A DNA stretch of 64,000 nt from Coffea arabica (taxonomy: Eukaryota; Streptophyta; Magnoliopsida; Gentianales; Rubiaceae), in assembly GCF_036785885.1 (NCBI RefSeq), contig NC_092323.1, positions 9,928,501 through 9,992,500 of the forward strand, written 5' to 3'. Below the pieces are notes generated by a model. The model was not told where the DNA came from. It saw nothing but the letters and a program-made list of their open reading frames with translations, and ran no database searches. A program made the position numbers and the translations under genes. Of this stretch, positions 20,744 through 32,710 are shown one piece after another (the first letter of the stretch is position 1; each line of letters begins with the position of its first letter).

Positions 20744-23700
20744 TTAAGGATCGTTCTTCTCACTCTTTGAGGGCCTAAATTGTTGAACAACTAAAACTGA
20801 ACCACTGAGATCAAACTCTGGAGAGGCCAAGAAATCACCAACTGTACCAAGCTCAGGACACTCTTCCCAGTCACTCAATCCAATTGTTGGAGGTGATTGC
20901 GCTCGCCCACCCTTCCCTACTATAAACATTGCATACATGTCTGCCATGTCCCTTAAAGCTGATGCGGTTTCTGCACCATTTTCGACATACTTCTCTACAT
21001 ATCCTATTCGTCCAGATGTTACATACCTAATAATGTCGGATACCATAGAAATCATGAGTAATATAAAGCAACTCATCAGCATTATCTTGAAGTGATAACA
21101 ATAAAGCAAACAGCAAAATCCCAATACATTATCCATGACCAGTGAAAAATTTTTCGTCATTTTTAATCGGGAACAAAACAGATAAGAAGATTCTTTTATA
21201 CATGTAAGCATTTCTTGAAAACCAGACAAGACTTTCAACCGTGGAGGCAACATGAACAAAAAAATAGAACTATGCTCAACATCTATTCAATTGAAAGACA
21301 TGCAAGTATCTGAAACGAAGCTGATGAACTTACTAAACCTCAGAATTTATTTCAAGTACCGACACAGGTGGAGAACAATTATGTTCATAAACAAACTGAA
21401 ATTATGATTAGTCAAGAGAACAAAATCGATTAGTGAAGTAGAATAATAAACCAATATTTAGTCCGCTAAAATTACCAGGGATGTGAAGAGCAGCATTGTT
21501 ATTAGTGCACCAGAATGAAGCTTAAGATTACCTATTGTAGAAGTCAGTCAAAACTCCTGCATCTGCATCATTCTCGCTATCTGGTATTGCCATCAAAATG
21601 TCTTTCTCCTTGGTATCAAAATTGACACCTACAAGTTCCCTTCTAGCAGGTGTTGGAAGAAATCTAATAATAGTGAGGTTTATATGATGATGCATGCCAA
21701 GACGTTTACTAAATCCCAGTGCCTCACGATCATCAGGACCACCAAAAAACAAAGTTGCAACATGCTGCAAAGATTCAGAGCCTGACACATGAGAGGCCCC
21801 AGCTGTCAGTCCTCGATCCACAAGAATGGCAACTGAGCACGGGGCATGGCGAAGAATTTTCTGATTCGTGGTCCTTAAGCCTTCCTTTCCACTCTCCAAT
21901 TTTCCATCTATTCTCTGGTACTTGTGGAAGGGTAGGATAATGATAGATGCTCTTGTATCTTCAGCCCATTCGCACACATCTGAATACATGCTGACTAAAG
22001 GTGATACCACTTTAACTTGATGTATCATAATTCCTGTCTCAGCAGTAAATATATCTACTGCCTCATTAATTTCTACCACGTCATTACCCCCGTACTCATC
22101 ATCATCACTAATCTCATCAATTTCTTTCTGGTGATACATCAAGTTGGTATTAGTTTTCTCAGGTAGCTCAATTAGGTGCATCAGGTGGGCAGCCACAGGA
22201 ATGCTTTCGGAACTTTTTGATGCAGCAATTAGCCCTACCATGGTACCTACTGACCGAGGTCCATGAACACAGGTCAGTAGTCGTAGCTCAGAGTCCGGAC
22301 TTTGTGATTCAAAAGCTATGTGCCTGTATCCTAGGATATCACTTTCTCTTCTTACCATAAATGTTATAATTAGTCCCCAGATCAATGAGTTGAGGACAAT
22401 GGCTGATATCATCAAGTTGCAGAATAGAGGATTTGCCTTCTGCAAAAGAAAAAAAAAAAAAAGAAAGTTATCTCAAATTAGATAGTGGTTTTGGTCCCAA
22501 CCAGACGGAGAAATATCTGAACACACTCTATCTGTTAAAGGAGAGGGTGGATGGTTCTTTATGCTTACAGGGAAGCAATAATGGCTCATGCGGTTTCTTT
22601 GAACCAGCTCTACTTATGTCTTTGGTGCAATCTAGCTTGATGAAAGCTTCAAGACAATCTTTACAAGCTATTAGCCATTAAGTTTATTTTACACCTTAAA
22701 TACCTCCCTGTCTGGAGATAAACAAGGGACGACTGAAATTTATCACTAGTCATTAGTAGGGTCTATTGGTCTTTATGTATTGCAAGCATAGAGAAAAAAA
22801 GCCATTAGCTTTCCTAAAATACTAGTCAAAATCCGCTTGGATTTGTCAGATACAAATGCACTGTAATAGGAAATATGTGTTAAAAGAACAAAAGGAAGTA
22901 TGTGTTAAAGGAACTTACTCTATCTTGAGCTGCAATACCTATTGTCAAGATGTCAACATGACCTTTCAAGTTCATCAGAAAAGCTATGAGGACTCCCTCA
23001 TTCAAAGGAATCTTCAGGTGGGAGCAAGCAGCAAGTGTGCCAGTAATCTTGCCACCAAAGCTCAACAGTATTACCACAAAAACAACAAAGAATTTGGCTA
23101 AAGAGTCAATGGAAGTCAAATCAGCCCTGAAACCTGAGTAGCCAAAGTAAACTGGAAGTATAAAGTTATGAACTGCATAGGTGAGCTTGATCAACAATGT
23201 ACGAGTGGCTTTGCCTCCTCTAGGAAACATTAGTCCAATGAGGAAACAAGCAACTATGCTACTGAATCCCATAGTTTCAAGCCCTGTGGCAGTAACAAAG
23301 ACAATTGCCAACAGACAAAGTACTTCGGTGTTTCTCAGGTACTTCTGATTCCTATTCCTCCTGTTAAGCCATTTTGCTAGATGTGCATTGAGAATGATAA
23401 CTGCTATAACAATGATGAAATATAGGATCCCTAGTAATACCCACCTCATGCCTGAATAATGCTTCCTACTCGCTGTAACTATAACCAACAATATCACTGC
23501 ATAAAAGTCACCAAGCAAGGAAGAAGATATGGCCATTCGCCCAACATCTGATGTTGAAATCTTCAAATCAGCTGCTAATCGGACCACAATAGGAGAGGAA
23601 GTATTAGCTAAGACTACTGTGATAATTGTGCCCATAATTACTGCATGGTCATGGGAATCAGTCACATCATATATAAAGGAGGTCATAGCGATTGCAAAGA

Positions 23701-24918
23701 ATGTACACATTAGGCAACTGCTACCAGCGATAATGCTCACAGGACGCAGGTTACGAATTAGATAAGGAAAATCCATCTCCAGCCCGATCAAGAACATGAT
23801 AACTATTCTAGCTTGCATAGCCATTATTTCATAGTAGTCACCAGCAACAGAAGGAAAGAAGAATTCATTGACTTTAGGGATCATCGACAACCCTGAGGGA
23901 CCTATCACAAACCCAGCCTGTCCAATGAAACCAAATGCAATGAACCTAGTGTAAGATATGAGTCTTATCAAATAATCCAAAAGGGGTTTCACTCAAATAA
24001 GGAAAGGAACAATTTAAACAGCACCTCATTCTTGGCACCTTGTTATCTAGAAGAAAAAATCATTATCTGACAAATTAGGTATCTCTCAGAAACAGAAAAT
24101 CATAGGCACTTAATATCAAGTGACTATTATTCACAATCCGACCCGGTGCAGTAGCGCTTTAACTTTTTTAGTGGGATGCAGATGTACAAATTTAATCATT
24201 TTGATTTTTCGAAGTATCTTAAGAAGTGGAAAAGTTTACTTACTCTAATCAGATGTTCATGCCAATGAATTCTCTAAACGTTGTAAAAACATAGTAAATT
24301 AACAGCTCCAATAGTAAAACTGGCAAAAAAAGAAAAAGAAAAAGAAAATCCCATTAACATCGTTGTTTCTTGGATATCCAGTTCAGAGAAGAAACATGCA
24401 AAAGGTACACGTTACAACAATGTTCATGACAACAGCTACATTGTTTTTCTAGCACGAAATCAAAATCAACAAGCTCATTGTATCTCAAACTAGAAAATTT
24501 TTTGCCATTTCACCTAAATTTGGAGCTTAATTATACTGGCTTCTGTTAATTCCAACAGAAATGAACCAAAGCCGTGATCAAGATATGGCCTTTTTTCAGA
24601 ATTAACTCTGCTAACAACAAAACTTCCCGGCCAATGCTTCAATCAGTCAATCACTAATGCTTTATAAACATTTTAACAATTCTCAATCAATTGAACTAAA
24701 AAATGCTGATTATATGCATTCATTCATAAAATAAATACGATGCCTATAGATGACATACTTACGAGAATTTGGGCAACCGGTCCTGGTTGGCCTAAAGGCT
24801 TGAGCAAAAGGTGAAAGAAGTGAGAGATAACAAGAATGCATGAAACCTGCATACTCATAGAAATAATGGGATTGACAGCAAATATGACCTGACAGGCCCC
24901 CGGCCGTGGATCACTCAT
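20744..24918 (-). CDS. CHX28: Cation/H+ exchanger, CHX28-like (CPA2)
   Basis: Four exons: 24763-24918, 22919-23917, 21532-22439 and 20744-21026, giving 781 residues with all phases consistent. The N-terminus is MSDPRPGACQVIFAVNPIIS. Residues about 15-400 form the multi-spanning Na+/H+-exchanger domain: AGFVIGPSGLSMIPKVNEFF, MFLIGLEMDFPYLIRNLRP, SPIVVRLAADLKISTSDVGR, GFSSIVACFLIGLMFPRGG, MNLKGHVDILTIGIAAQDRK. The C-terminal half is soluble and Usp-like, with LRLLTCVHGPRSVGTMVGLI, ILRHAPCSVAILVDRGL and TLFFGGPDDREALGFSKRLG, ending FRPSKSEKNDP. Members of this family exchange K+ or Na+ for H+ in endomembranes or plasma membrane. The 28-type assignment is by overall resemblance (usual length about 800). 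Intron 1 (23918-24762) follows the first membrane segment. Confidence 0.88.
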
Positions 24919-25722
24919 TTTTCAACAAATATATATGAATTATGAGGGAGAAACTTTTGGGTTATGATCTATAAGGTAAACCATGAAGAACCAAGATCTA
25001 GTTATCTTTTGTAAAGGTGGTGATCAAATTAGTGTCTTGTAAGATGTTGGAGAAGGGCAGGGAGGATGTTGGGATGTTGGGATGGGAAAAAAAAATCTTT
25101 AGGATCCTCCCTGCTATTTGCCTCACTATTCTGTGAATTCTTGATGCTATGCTTTTTCTGAGACAATGGACACTGTCATAGGAATTGGACCAAACGGAAA
25201 AGGAAGAGGCTGCTGACACAAGTTTCCAATAGCTTCTTCACACATGTTTCTTGGGGATGGAGGGCCGTGTATAGCGGGCAAATGGCCCTTCAATTTGATA
25301 ACAGAAGTGTCTTACAACTCAAGTACTCTAATATCACTTCTTGCATAAAGTAGCTGGTTTTTGTAAAACACAACAAACTGATTTTTTTGTAGAATTAACG
25401 CAAGAAACATACGATGTCCGTGAACCTTTTTTTTTTTTTTGACATTTAAGGATAGACTACCCTGATAGAGTGTAAGTAAATACATACCTTCACAAATTAT
25501 TTGTCGCCCTACATAAACATGTCAATTTCAACTGTATTGTAAGTTGTAACCATTGAATTTGATGCCCTTAGCATGTTACATGCTTACTAACATCTGTTAG
25601 AGGTAGAATTAGAGTAGCAGCTGTAATGATTAATTATTAGGTGTGACAACTGCTCAATTTACACCGATTCGAGTTGACTTATGTAGTTTACATTATCCAA
25701 TATCAAAATGGCTTTGACAAAA

Positions 25723-25726
<4 letters not shown>

Positions 25727-25779
<53 letters not shown>
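25727..25779. repeat. (AT)n microsatellite
   Basis: About 26 uninterrupted AT units, ending about 20 bp before the left target duplication of the SINE at 25815. Confidence 0.95.
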
Positions 25780-25787
<8 letters not shown>

Positions 25788-25814
25788 CAAGATGGCTCAT
25801 CTCATAGCTTAGTT

Positions 25815-25994
25815 TTTTTTTTTTTTTTTTCAGTTGGAGGGTATCCGGACCACACCCGACTAGTCCCACCAATCCGAGGAGAGCGGGCCCCACCGATCCT
25901 CGGAAAATTCCGCCAGGTTACCAAGTTCGGAATCGAACTCAAGCCGTCTCACACTAACGAGGGCTACACGACCGCCCGAGCAACCCGTCGAGGG
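25815..25994 (-). mobile_element. tRNA-derived SINE with perfect 17-bp target duplication
   Basis: On the minus strand, an A-box-like region (GGGTTGCTCGGGCGGTCG) is followed by a B-box-like GAGTTCGATTCCGAAC and a 3' poly-A (poly-T on plus at 25815-25830). It is flanked by identical direct repeats CATCTCATAGCTTAGTT at 25798-25814 and 25995-26011. The perfect duplication indicates a younger insertion than the SINE at 19168. The two bodies are different in sequence. Confidence 0.88.
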
Positions 25995-26300
25995 CATCTC
26001 ATAGCTTAGTTGGATGTAGATTTATATCTTGTAACTGTTCCGTCCATCTTGCTCATTTGTCATTTAATTAATGTAAAAGATGACGAAAAATTCATAAAAT
26101 TTCATAATCAAATATGATTATATTATATCCAACACATTATACGCATAATAATAATTATACGTTGTAAAGCATATTAATTCACATTTGCAAACCATTTGAA
26201 TGCCTTTTATAACATCCAGAGCGGAAATTCCTCGTACCTAACAACTTTGGTGGACTTGATGTGTGAACAGAAGTGGCCAAAAATGTGAAACCACTTTTTA

Positions 26301-27013
26301 GATTCGATTTGATAATATAAAAAAGTGCTAAAATTGAATTTTTTCAGATATTCAGAAGTTTTGAGTGTTTGATAAATAAAAATTCATCTGCTGAACTTGT
26401 TAAGCGGTGCTGAATTTGTATGTATTTTTTTCAGCACAAGAATCGTAACTCAATGCTTAATTTTAATAAGAATCAACAGATTTACTTCAAATACCTTATT
26501 TTATCTATCAAATTTACCCTTATTTGTTAATTACGATCAAAATTCTTATCTAATTAAATGACTTGATATTTTCTATTTAAAATCCTTATATAATTAAATA
26601 ACCTAATATTCTCTATTCAAAATCATTATCAAATTAAAATCCTTATCCAATTCTGGAATTTCTATTAAAAATATTAGATGTTATATGAATTGTTGGATTG
26701 TAATGTTTTCCATAATGTATTTCATCTTTTATATTAATTTGATTTAAAAATAAATGTTATTGGCTTCATATCTACCATTTTAAACTAATTAAATCATAGA
26801 TTCTATTTCTTTTTTGGATGAAAAAAAGAAGGAAAAAATTATACAATTTAGCTTATTAAGCATTCAGTTATAAATATTTATCAAACATCATAGATATCTT
26901 CAGCATTGAAATTTAGACATTCATATATTTCTTTTCTGTATTTAAAATTTAACAAATTAATTATTTCAATGTTCAGATTTCAAAATTTAGATTCAATCTT
27001 ATCAAACGGAATA
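26301..27013. mobile_element. AT-rich MITE, about 0.71 kb, with long imperfect terminal inverted repeats
   Basis: It opens GATTCGATTTGATAATATAA and closes with a segment whose complement is ATTCCGTTTGATAAGATTGA. Both ends continue with GTTTGATAAAT-like and CTGAA-rich words. There is no coding capacity. A second copy of its left part starts at about 63795 in the same orientation. Ends are approximate and no target duplication was resolved. Confidence 0.6.
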
Positions 27014-27335
27014 ATAATCAACTATTTCTCATTTGTACACACTGTTAAAGAAAACAAAAACAAGTACACGCTATTAAGAAAACAAAAACCGGTTAATCAT
27101 CGATTAACTTATTAAATGCCTGGTAATCTCCTTCTGTCCGTCCCCATGGGTCGTCGCATTTATGAGTATTGCAGCCATTTTTTCTGCAAGACCCCTCCAG
27201 TCTCTTCTTCTCCTTCCTCCTACTAAACCGAGTTAAATTAATTCCCAAGTTTGAATTTGATTCTCTGAAATTTTCACCATTATTTAATCAGAGGTTGAAG
27301 AAAATGACAATGTTTTGAATGCGAGGGAGATAATA

Positions 27336-30300
27336 ATGGCTGTACCATGCGGTGGTTCCCTCCGCGACACATGGGATCGTTTCTTCGACCGGTGCTCTCG
27401 GTTTTTTCCCTGTCTTTCCGATCCTGGTAATAAGATACTTTGAAATTATTATGGGTTTTTCTTATTGGGTTTAGTCGAAGCTGAATTTAGTAGTGATTTT
27501 GAGACTTTTTTTTGGGGTATCTTCTGGGGTGGAAAAAACTAGCTCGAAGATCTGCTTTGTGTTTGAAGGTGGCGTTGGTGGTGCTGCACTTGATCTATGT
27601 TAGCATTCTTTTTATTTTCGACAAAGATTTCATTGAGAAGACCAAGCAACAACCTTGGTAAGCTTCTTGTTATGGATTTATGTTAGTCTGCTTACTTAAT
27701 TTTGTTTTTGTTGCTCAGTTGTTTCAGTATTTAGTTATTCTGAGAAATTGGACGAATGAAATTCTAAAAGTCGTGGAAGCTGAAAAAAATCTGAAAAAGT
27801 TACGCAAGAATAGGAGATAAAATGGGAGAAGGAAGAGATTGGTTGGGTACACGCTGGAAAAACAAGAGTTTCAATTTTGTGGTTTCAGTATGGTGAGACT
27901 GTATTCCGAATTGCGTTTTTGGCCAGTGGCAGAATGTGGAACTGCAAGGAAGTTTATCATCTCTGTTCTTCAATTTTGTTAGGCTAATATGGGTGGAGCT
28001 TCAGGCTTGCTCGGTGGTGCATTTAGTATCTATTTAGGCATAGCCCTATTGCCTATTACAGGCTAAAATGAGGAGTATCTTGGAGGTTATTAGAAGGGCT
28101 TTAAGTTGTCTAACCTCAAGTACCAGAAGAAGACATTATTTATGATGATTGGTTCACGTGCTGCGTTACGTGTTTGCTTGTTGTACTGTTAAGTAGTTAA
28201 CTGATATGATCTCAGTTATATCCTCTTCAAATTTGATGCAGGTATACTGCAATATATTTGTCATTATTGGTGGCTACACTGGCTCAATATTTCCTCACCT
28301 CTAATACTTCTCCAGGGTATTTTTTTCATCAACTATGAGCTTTTGATCCACCAGAACTTGTGCTCAACTGTCATTCTTAGCTTTCTTTCTTACTGGAAAT
28401 TTCTTTTAAAATACAGTTATGTTCTTGAAGCAATGAGGGTCGTTAACGAGACTGATGCTTTAGTAAGGAGAAAATCAGTGGCTTCAAAGTAAAACACCGT
28501 TCCTTTGATTCTAAACGTATGGGAGAAATTTAGAGATTGGAGAATAATTTTATATTGCTTTTTTATTGGTTTATGGAAGTACTATGAGTTTCTAGAATTC
28601 ATCTTAGTATGCATTCTGCTTCTCTAATTGCTGTCTGTTTTGCCTTTTTTTGATGTTTCAATGATCAAGCAAAGACAACCTGCTTCAAGCAACAATGGCA
28701 GTTTAGTTATTACTGTGGATGCGGACCAGCTCGGAAGAAACCTTTTAGGGAGTAATGCAACATCTTGGACAAAAGTAGTGATGGATATGTATCCTCCTGG
28801 AACCTCAGTTAGGTAGGAAAGCTTCGTGTTATTGGCTGCTAATACTTTTATCTTGCAGATTTTCCACTTCGTTAGTTCCCCATGTCTTTGATTAAGAAAG
28901 AGAGACAGGGAGGTTGTAAGTTGGAATAAGTGCTAGACCACCTCTTCCAATTGTGACTTTCATTTTAATAGTTATTTTGTCTAACTTTGATCCCGTCTTC
29001 CTTTCATTTTAGAATTTTTTGTTTATTTATTTATTTGTTTCCCCTTTACCCCTTCTTTTTGGTGGTTTTGGGGTGTTTGTGGCGGATGGAATTGCTGTCA
29101 AAAGCCACACCAATTTCCCAACTGATTGTTGTTTTTTACTTTTTCAGAACCTGGACTTGCTCCTACTGCAATGTTGTGCAGGTAGATTGTTTTAGATTTT
29201 CTCTGACTTTCTAATTCGGAATATAGCTTATCTTAAGATTATAGGTTGCTGGAGTGTCCATCGGTTGGCGAAAGTTGTACGTTGGTCATTTGATAGCTGT
29301 TGATGTTTCCTGCTGCTTCTCTGTTGGCAAATGTTGATGGAGCATGAATATAAACTGATATGACATTGCAAGGAGAGAAAATTGGTCACATAGTCAAATA
29401 TTATTTTTTTTTTCATTTTACTCAATTTCATGCGATTAACCTCCAAAATCAAAAGCATTCTGATGCCATTAGAATCTGATTATTTAGATTGACTTTGCCT
29501 TTGGACATTTTGTCCTAGACTGGTAAAATTTCTCTAGAACATGCTTGCTCCTTTTAGCAAAGCCAATGCAGCCTCTCTCTCTCTCTGTGTGTTGTCTGTG
29601 TCTCTGAGAGAGAGAGAGAGAGAGGAGGCTGCATTGGCTTTGCTGACATTCCCAGCTGTACTTTGCAAAGATACAGCTCGTAGTATAGCTTTGGTAATTG
29701 ATAAATCCAATCGCATTTCTGTTATGCATTCATATTAACTGAGAGATGAGGAGTCACAATTGTTCACTTGCTTTTCTGACTTAAAAAATTTGTTGTCATC
29801 TCCTTCTCATGGTTGGGTTAGTTGAAAGTCAGGATGGTGGTACAGTTGTGTTATTAGTAGGTTGTATTTTTATTTTATTTTTGTTTACTTATTATTATTT
29901 TTTTTTTTTGGTGCTCTGAAGTTGTTACCTTTAGATATCCAACAAATAGTTTTAGCTTGACAGTGGATATTAATCGATTTTTCCAACTTCTGTACTGATT
30001 CTTGTAGTTGATGTGGTATGAAGTTACAACTGATGCGAGAAATCATCGCAGTCTCACACTTTGCCGCTATTTTTTTTCCTTCTCTGTAAGCCAATGGCTT
30101 CAGGATCCATGTTGATTAATCTTTAGATGGCTTTCAACAAATTTATTATATAAAATTTGGTTTAGTTAGCTAACTACAATGTACTAACTGTTAGGATTCT
30201 GCTAACTTTGATGCTTGGGCTGCAAAAATCAATTCTTGAGAACCTTTTATGGCAAATCCTCATGGTTGTTTATTTTTTGCAATGGTTAGTCCCATGAAAT

Positions 30301-32143
30301 TTGTAGTGCCTGATCTCTTTCTGATTGTAAAACTCTTGTAGCCCCCACGAGCTAAGCATTGCCATGATTGCGACAAATGTGTGCTTCAGTTTGATCATCA
30401 TTGTGTCTGGCTGGGGACATGCATAGGACAGAATAATCACTGTCGGTTTTGGTAAGTGTTCATTCTCTTTGTTACTTCTCTAGCTTCTTCTGTTGCTTAT
30501 CCTGATAAATTTTGCTTGTTTGTTTTACCAGGTGGTACATTTGTGAGGAGACAGCATTGTGCCTTTGGACCGGTATCTTATACATTTCATATCTCAAATC
30601 AAATATAACAAAGGCATGGTAAGAATCTGTCTAATGTGCTTCATACATCACTATGAATATTAATATATTTTTTCTTGTTTCTTATTTCTCTGTGTCTCTG
30701 TTTATTTGTTTATTATGTATGTTTCCTGTTTAAATTTGGGTCGGGGTTTTGTGTAGAGGAGGTTGTTTGATGTGCCATGGTGAAAATTCTTTTGACTTCC
30801 TTGTAAATGATAATGGCTTCTTTCAGGTGGGTCGATGTTATTATGATTTTGCTGTTGGCTACTTTATTTGTTTCGCTTATCTTCCTGGTTCTCCTCCTCC
30901 TGTTTCATAGGTAAGTGCTCTAATTTCTTTAGGATCAACAGTTCCTTGCATATTTATGCAATTTGTGGGTGCAATCTGTCTTCTTTAGGTGGAACATGCG
31001 AAATTAACGTCTGTGTAAAAGATTGTCTGGTTGTTCCTGTCACATGCTTATTGGGATGTTGAAAGTGTTGATCCCACTTTGAAATGGATCTACCATTTTC
31101 TTTTTTGAAAGTGCTGCTATTTTTTTGTCTAGTTAACATAGTGAAGAAACCTTAGCCTCTTCTGGTAAGGACTATCTGAAACATGGTGATGTAAGTTGGA
31201 ACTTCTTATGGCTAATTAAAGTAAGCGTACCTTAACATCAAAATTCTGTTACCACTATATATGAGGCATTGTTATACTCTTATGGTGTGTAAATATTTTC
31301 AGAATATGTGATGAAGTACAGCTTTTGGAAAATCAAATTCTGAATTTTTTAAGGTGGAAGTTGAGGTTAACAATTGAATTCAATGGACAATTAACTATTT
31401 CCCTGAAACTTTGTTTGTTGAACATGTTGCAAATATTGACACATTGACAACGCGAACCAAACCTGATAGTTATTTTTGGAATTGCCTGAATAAGTATCTT
31501 TGCCTTCATCTGCATTGTCTAAAAGGAAGTTCATTTTGAAAGGCTGCACTTTGTATGAGCTTTGGGAGCTTGGGTGAATTTGGATAGGCGTTAGGTTCAT
31601 CACATGCTTGTGCGGTGGTGTAATCAAGTGTAGTTTAGTTATCTAAGGTCCTGCTCCAAAACGTTCTTGGCATTGTGCATCTAAATTTTTCCTTATTTCC
31701 TTCAGATTAATGAATTGTGAAAATATTCTTGTCTTCTGAAACAGCTATCTCATTATGACAAATCAAACAACCTACGAACTTGTAAGGCGAAGGCGCATTC
31801 CTTACCTGAGGTCAGTTGGACGCTTCTGTATGCTTTTTAGTTTGGACAACACTTTGTACCATCTGCCTTCCTATGCAATCAGATTGATAGTTGTTCTTTA
31901 TAGCATGACTATACATCTGCATCGAGTCAGTTCTGGTTGACCTGAAACACTACTATGTTGAGCTGCAGGGGAATTCCTGAAAGAGTTTATCCATTTAGTC
32001 AAGGAGTATGCAGAAATTTGTACAACTTCTGTTTAGCCCGAAGCACGTATTACAAGATGGAGCGTTTGCCAACAGCACAGGAACTGGAGGAGAAGGCAAG
32101 GCCTTATACATGCTTGGATGCATTAACTTGTCGATGTTGTTGA
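27336..32143 (+). CDS. PAT10: DHHC protein S-acyltransferase PAT10 (TIP1-related)
   Basis: Eleven exons: 27336-27426, 27543-27657, 28242-28316, 28417-28488, 28675-28812, 29148-29181, 30342-30451, 30532-30618, 30827-30910, 31745-31810 and 31969-32143, giving 348 residues. Membrane segments I-II lie in [19 protein letters not shown] and [17 protein letters not shown]. The cysteine-rich domain reads [19 protein letters not shown] with the catalytic D193-H-H-C196, then [16 protein letters not shown]. Segments III-IV follow, then [18 protein letters not shown] (TTxE motif), the NLYNF region and a C-terminal [10 protein letters not shown]. It matches Arabidopsis PAT10 (about 340 residues), a Golgi/tonoplast acyltransferase for CBL Ca2+ sensors. 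The exon 5 acceptor (GCAAAG|A at 28674) is forced by phase and has a weak tract. Confidence 0.93.
29556..29644. ncRNA. Near-perfect intronic hairpin (candidate small-RNA precursor)
   Basis: Inside PAT10 intron 6 the 20-mer AGCAAAGCCAATGCAGCCTC (29556-29575) is exactly complementary to GAGGCTGCATTGGCTTTGCT (29625-29644). The stem continues through facing TCTCTC and GAGAGA runs to a loop of about 20 bases near 29590-29605. The 89-base fold-back is of pre-miRNA size. No similarity to a known miRNA family is claimed. Confidence 0.4.
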
Positions 32144-32710
32144 TGATTACTTGGCGTTGGGCCTTTAGTTTTCATTGTATACTTTTCCGTGTTGCAAAGA
32201 ATGGTCATCATTTTACAGTATGTCCTGCATTTGTTTATTCAACGCTGGAGATGGTGAAGTCAATTTACCAGTTTTGCTGGACCAAAACAAAATGTATTTT
32301 TCTTTTTTTCCATATGCAAACTCGTCTCATTCTTATTCTTGGCTCCTTATTTCAAAGAGTTTTCTTGAATATTTGCTGATCGAGAGTCGAGACGCAGAGG
32401 GTTTTGAAAGCATGGAACTCAAGTTGATAATAAAAAAAAGAAAAATCATCAGACGGGCATCAAATTTCTCAAAGTAATTTCATTTCCTTTGAAATTCCCA
32501 TTCCTTACAAGCTTTGATTAATTTCAGCAACTACGTCAGAGCTGTATACTCTACTGTGTAGCGGCTGGTCTATCCAACCTATCTAATTCTACAAAACTCA
32601 ATTGGAAAGGATAAAAATGTAAGCAAAACTCAATTCAACCGGGCAAGAAAGCCAAGGGAAAAAATGCTGTGCAACATGTGAATATACAATATGGCTGAAG
32701 CGTGTAAGCA
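32144..32710. other. Shared 3' region of convergent PAT10 and RNase E/G
   Basis: 567 bp between the two stop codons, so both 3' UTRs and poly-A signals lie here. Open frames on the plus strand here have no recognisable family. Confidence 0.6.

Larger units (their letters stand above)
24919..27335. other. Divergent spacer between CHX and PAT10
   Basis: It holds the promoters of CHX (-) and PAT10 (+), an (AT)n run, a SINE and a 0.7-kb MITE listed separately. The last 200 bp before 27336 are CT-rich and probably the PAT10 leader. No coding exon was found. Confidence 0.5.

Noticed and set aside
25425-25445. Poly-T run suspected as another SINE tail
   Set aside because: No A or B box or target duplication could be found next to it.
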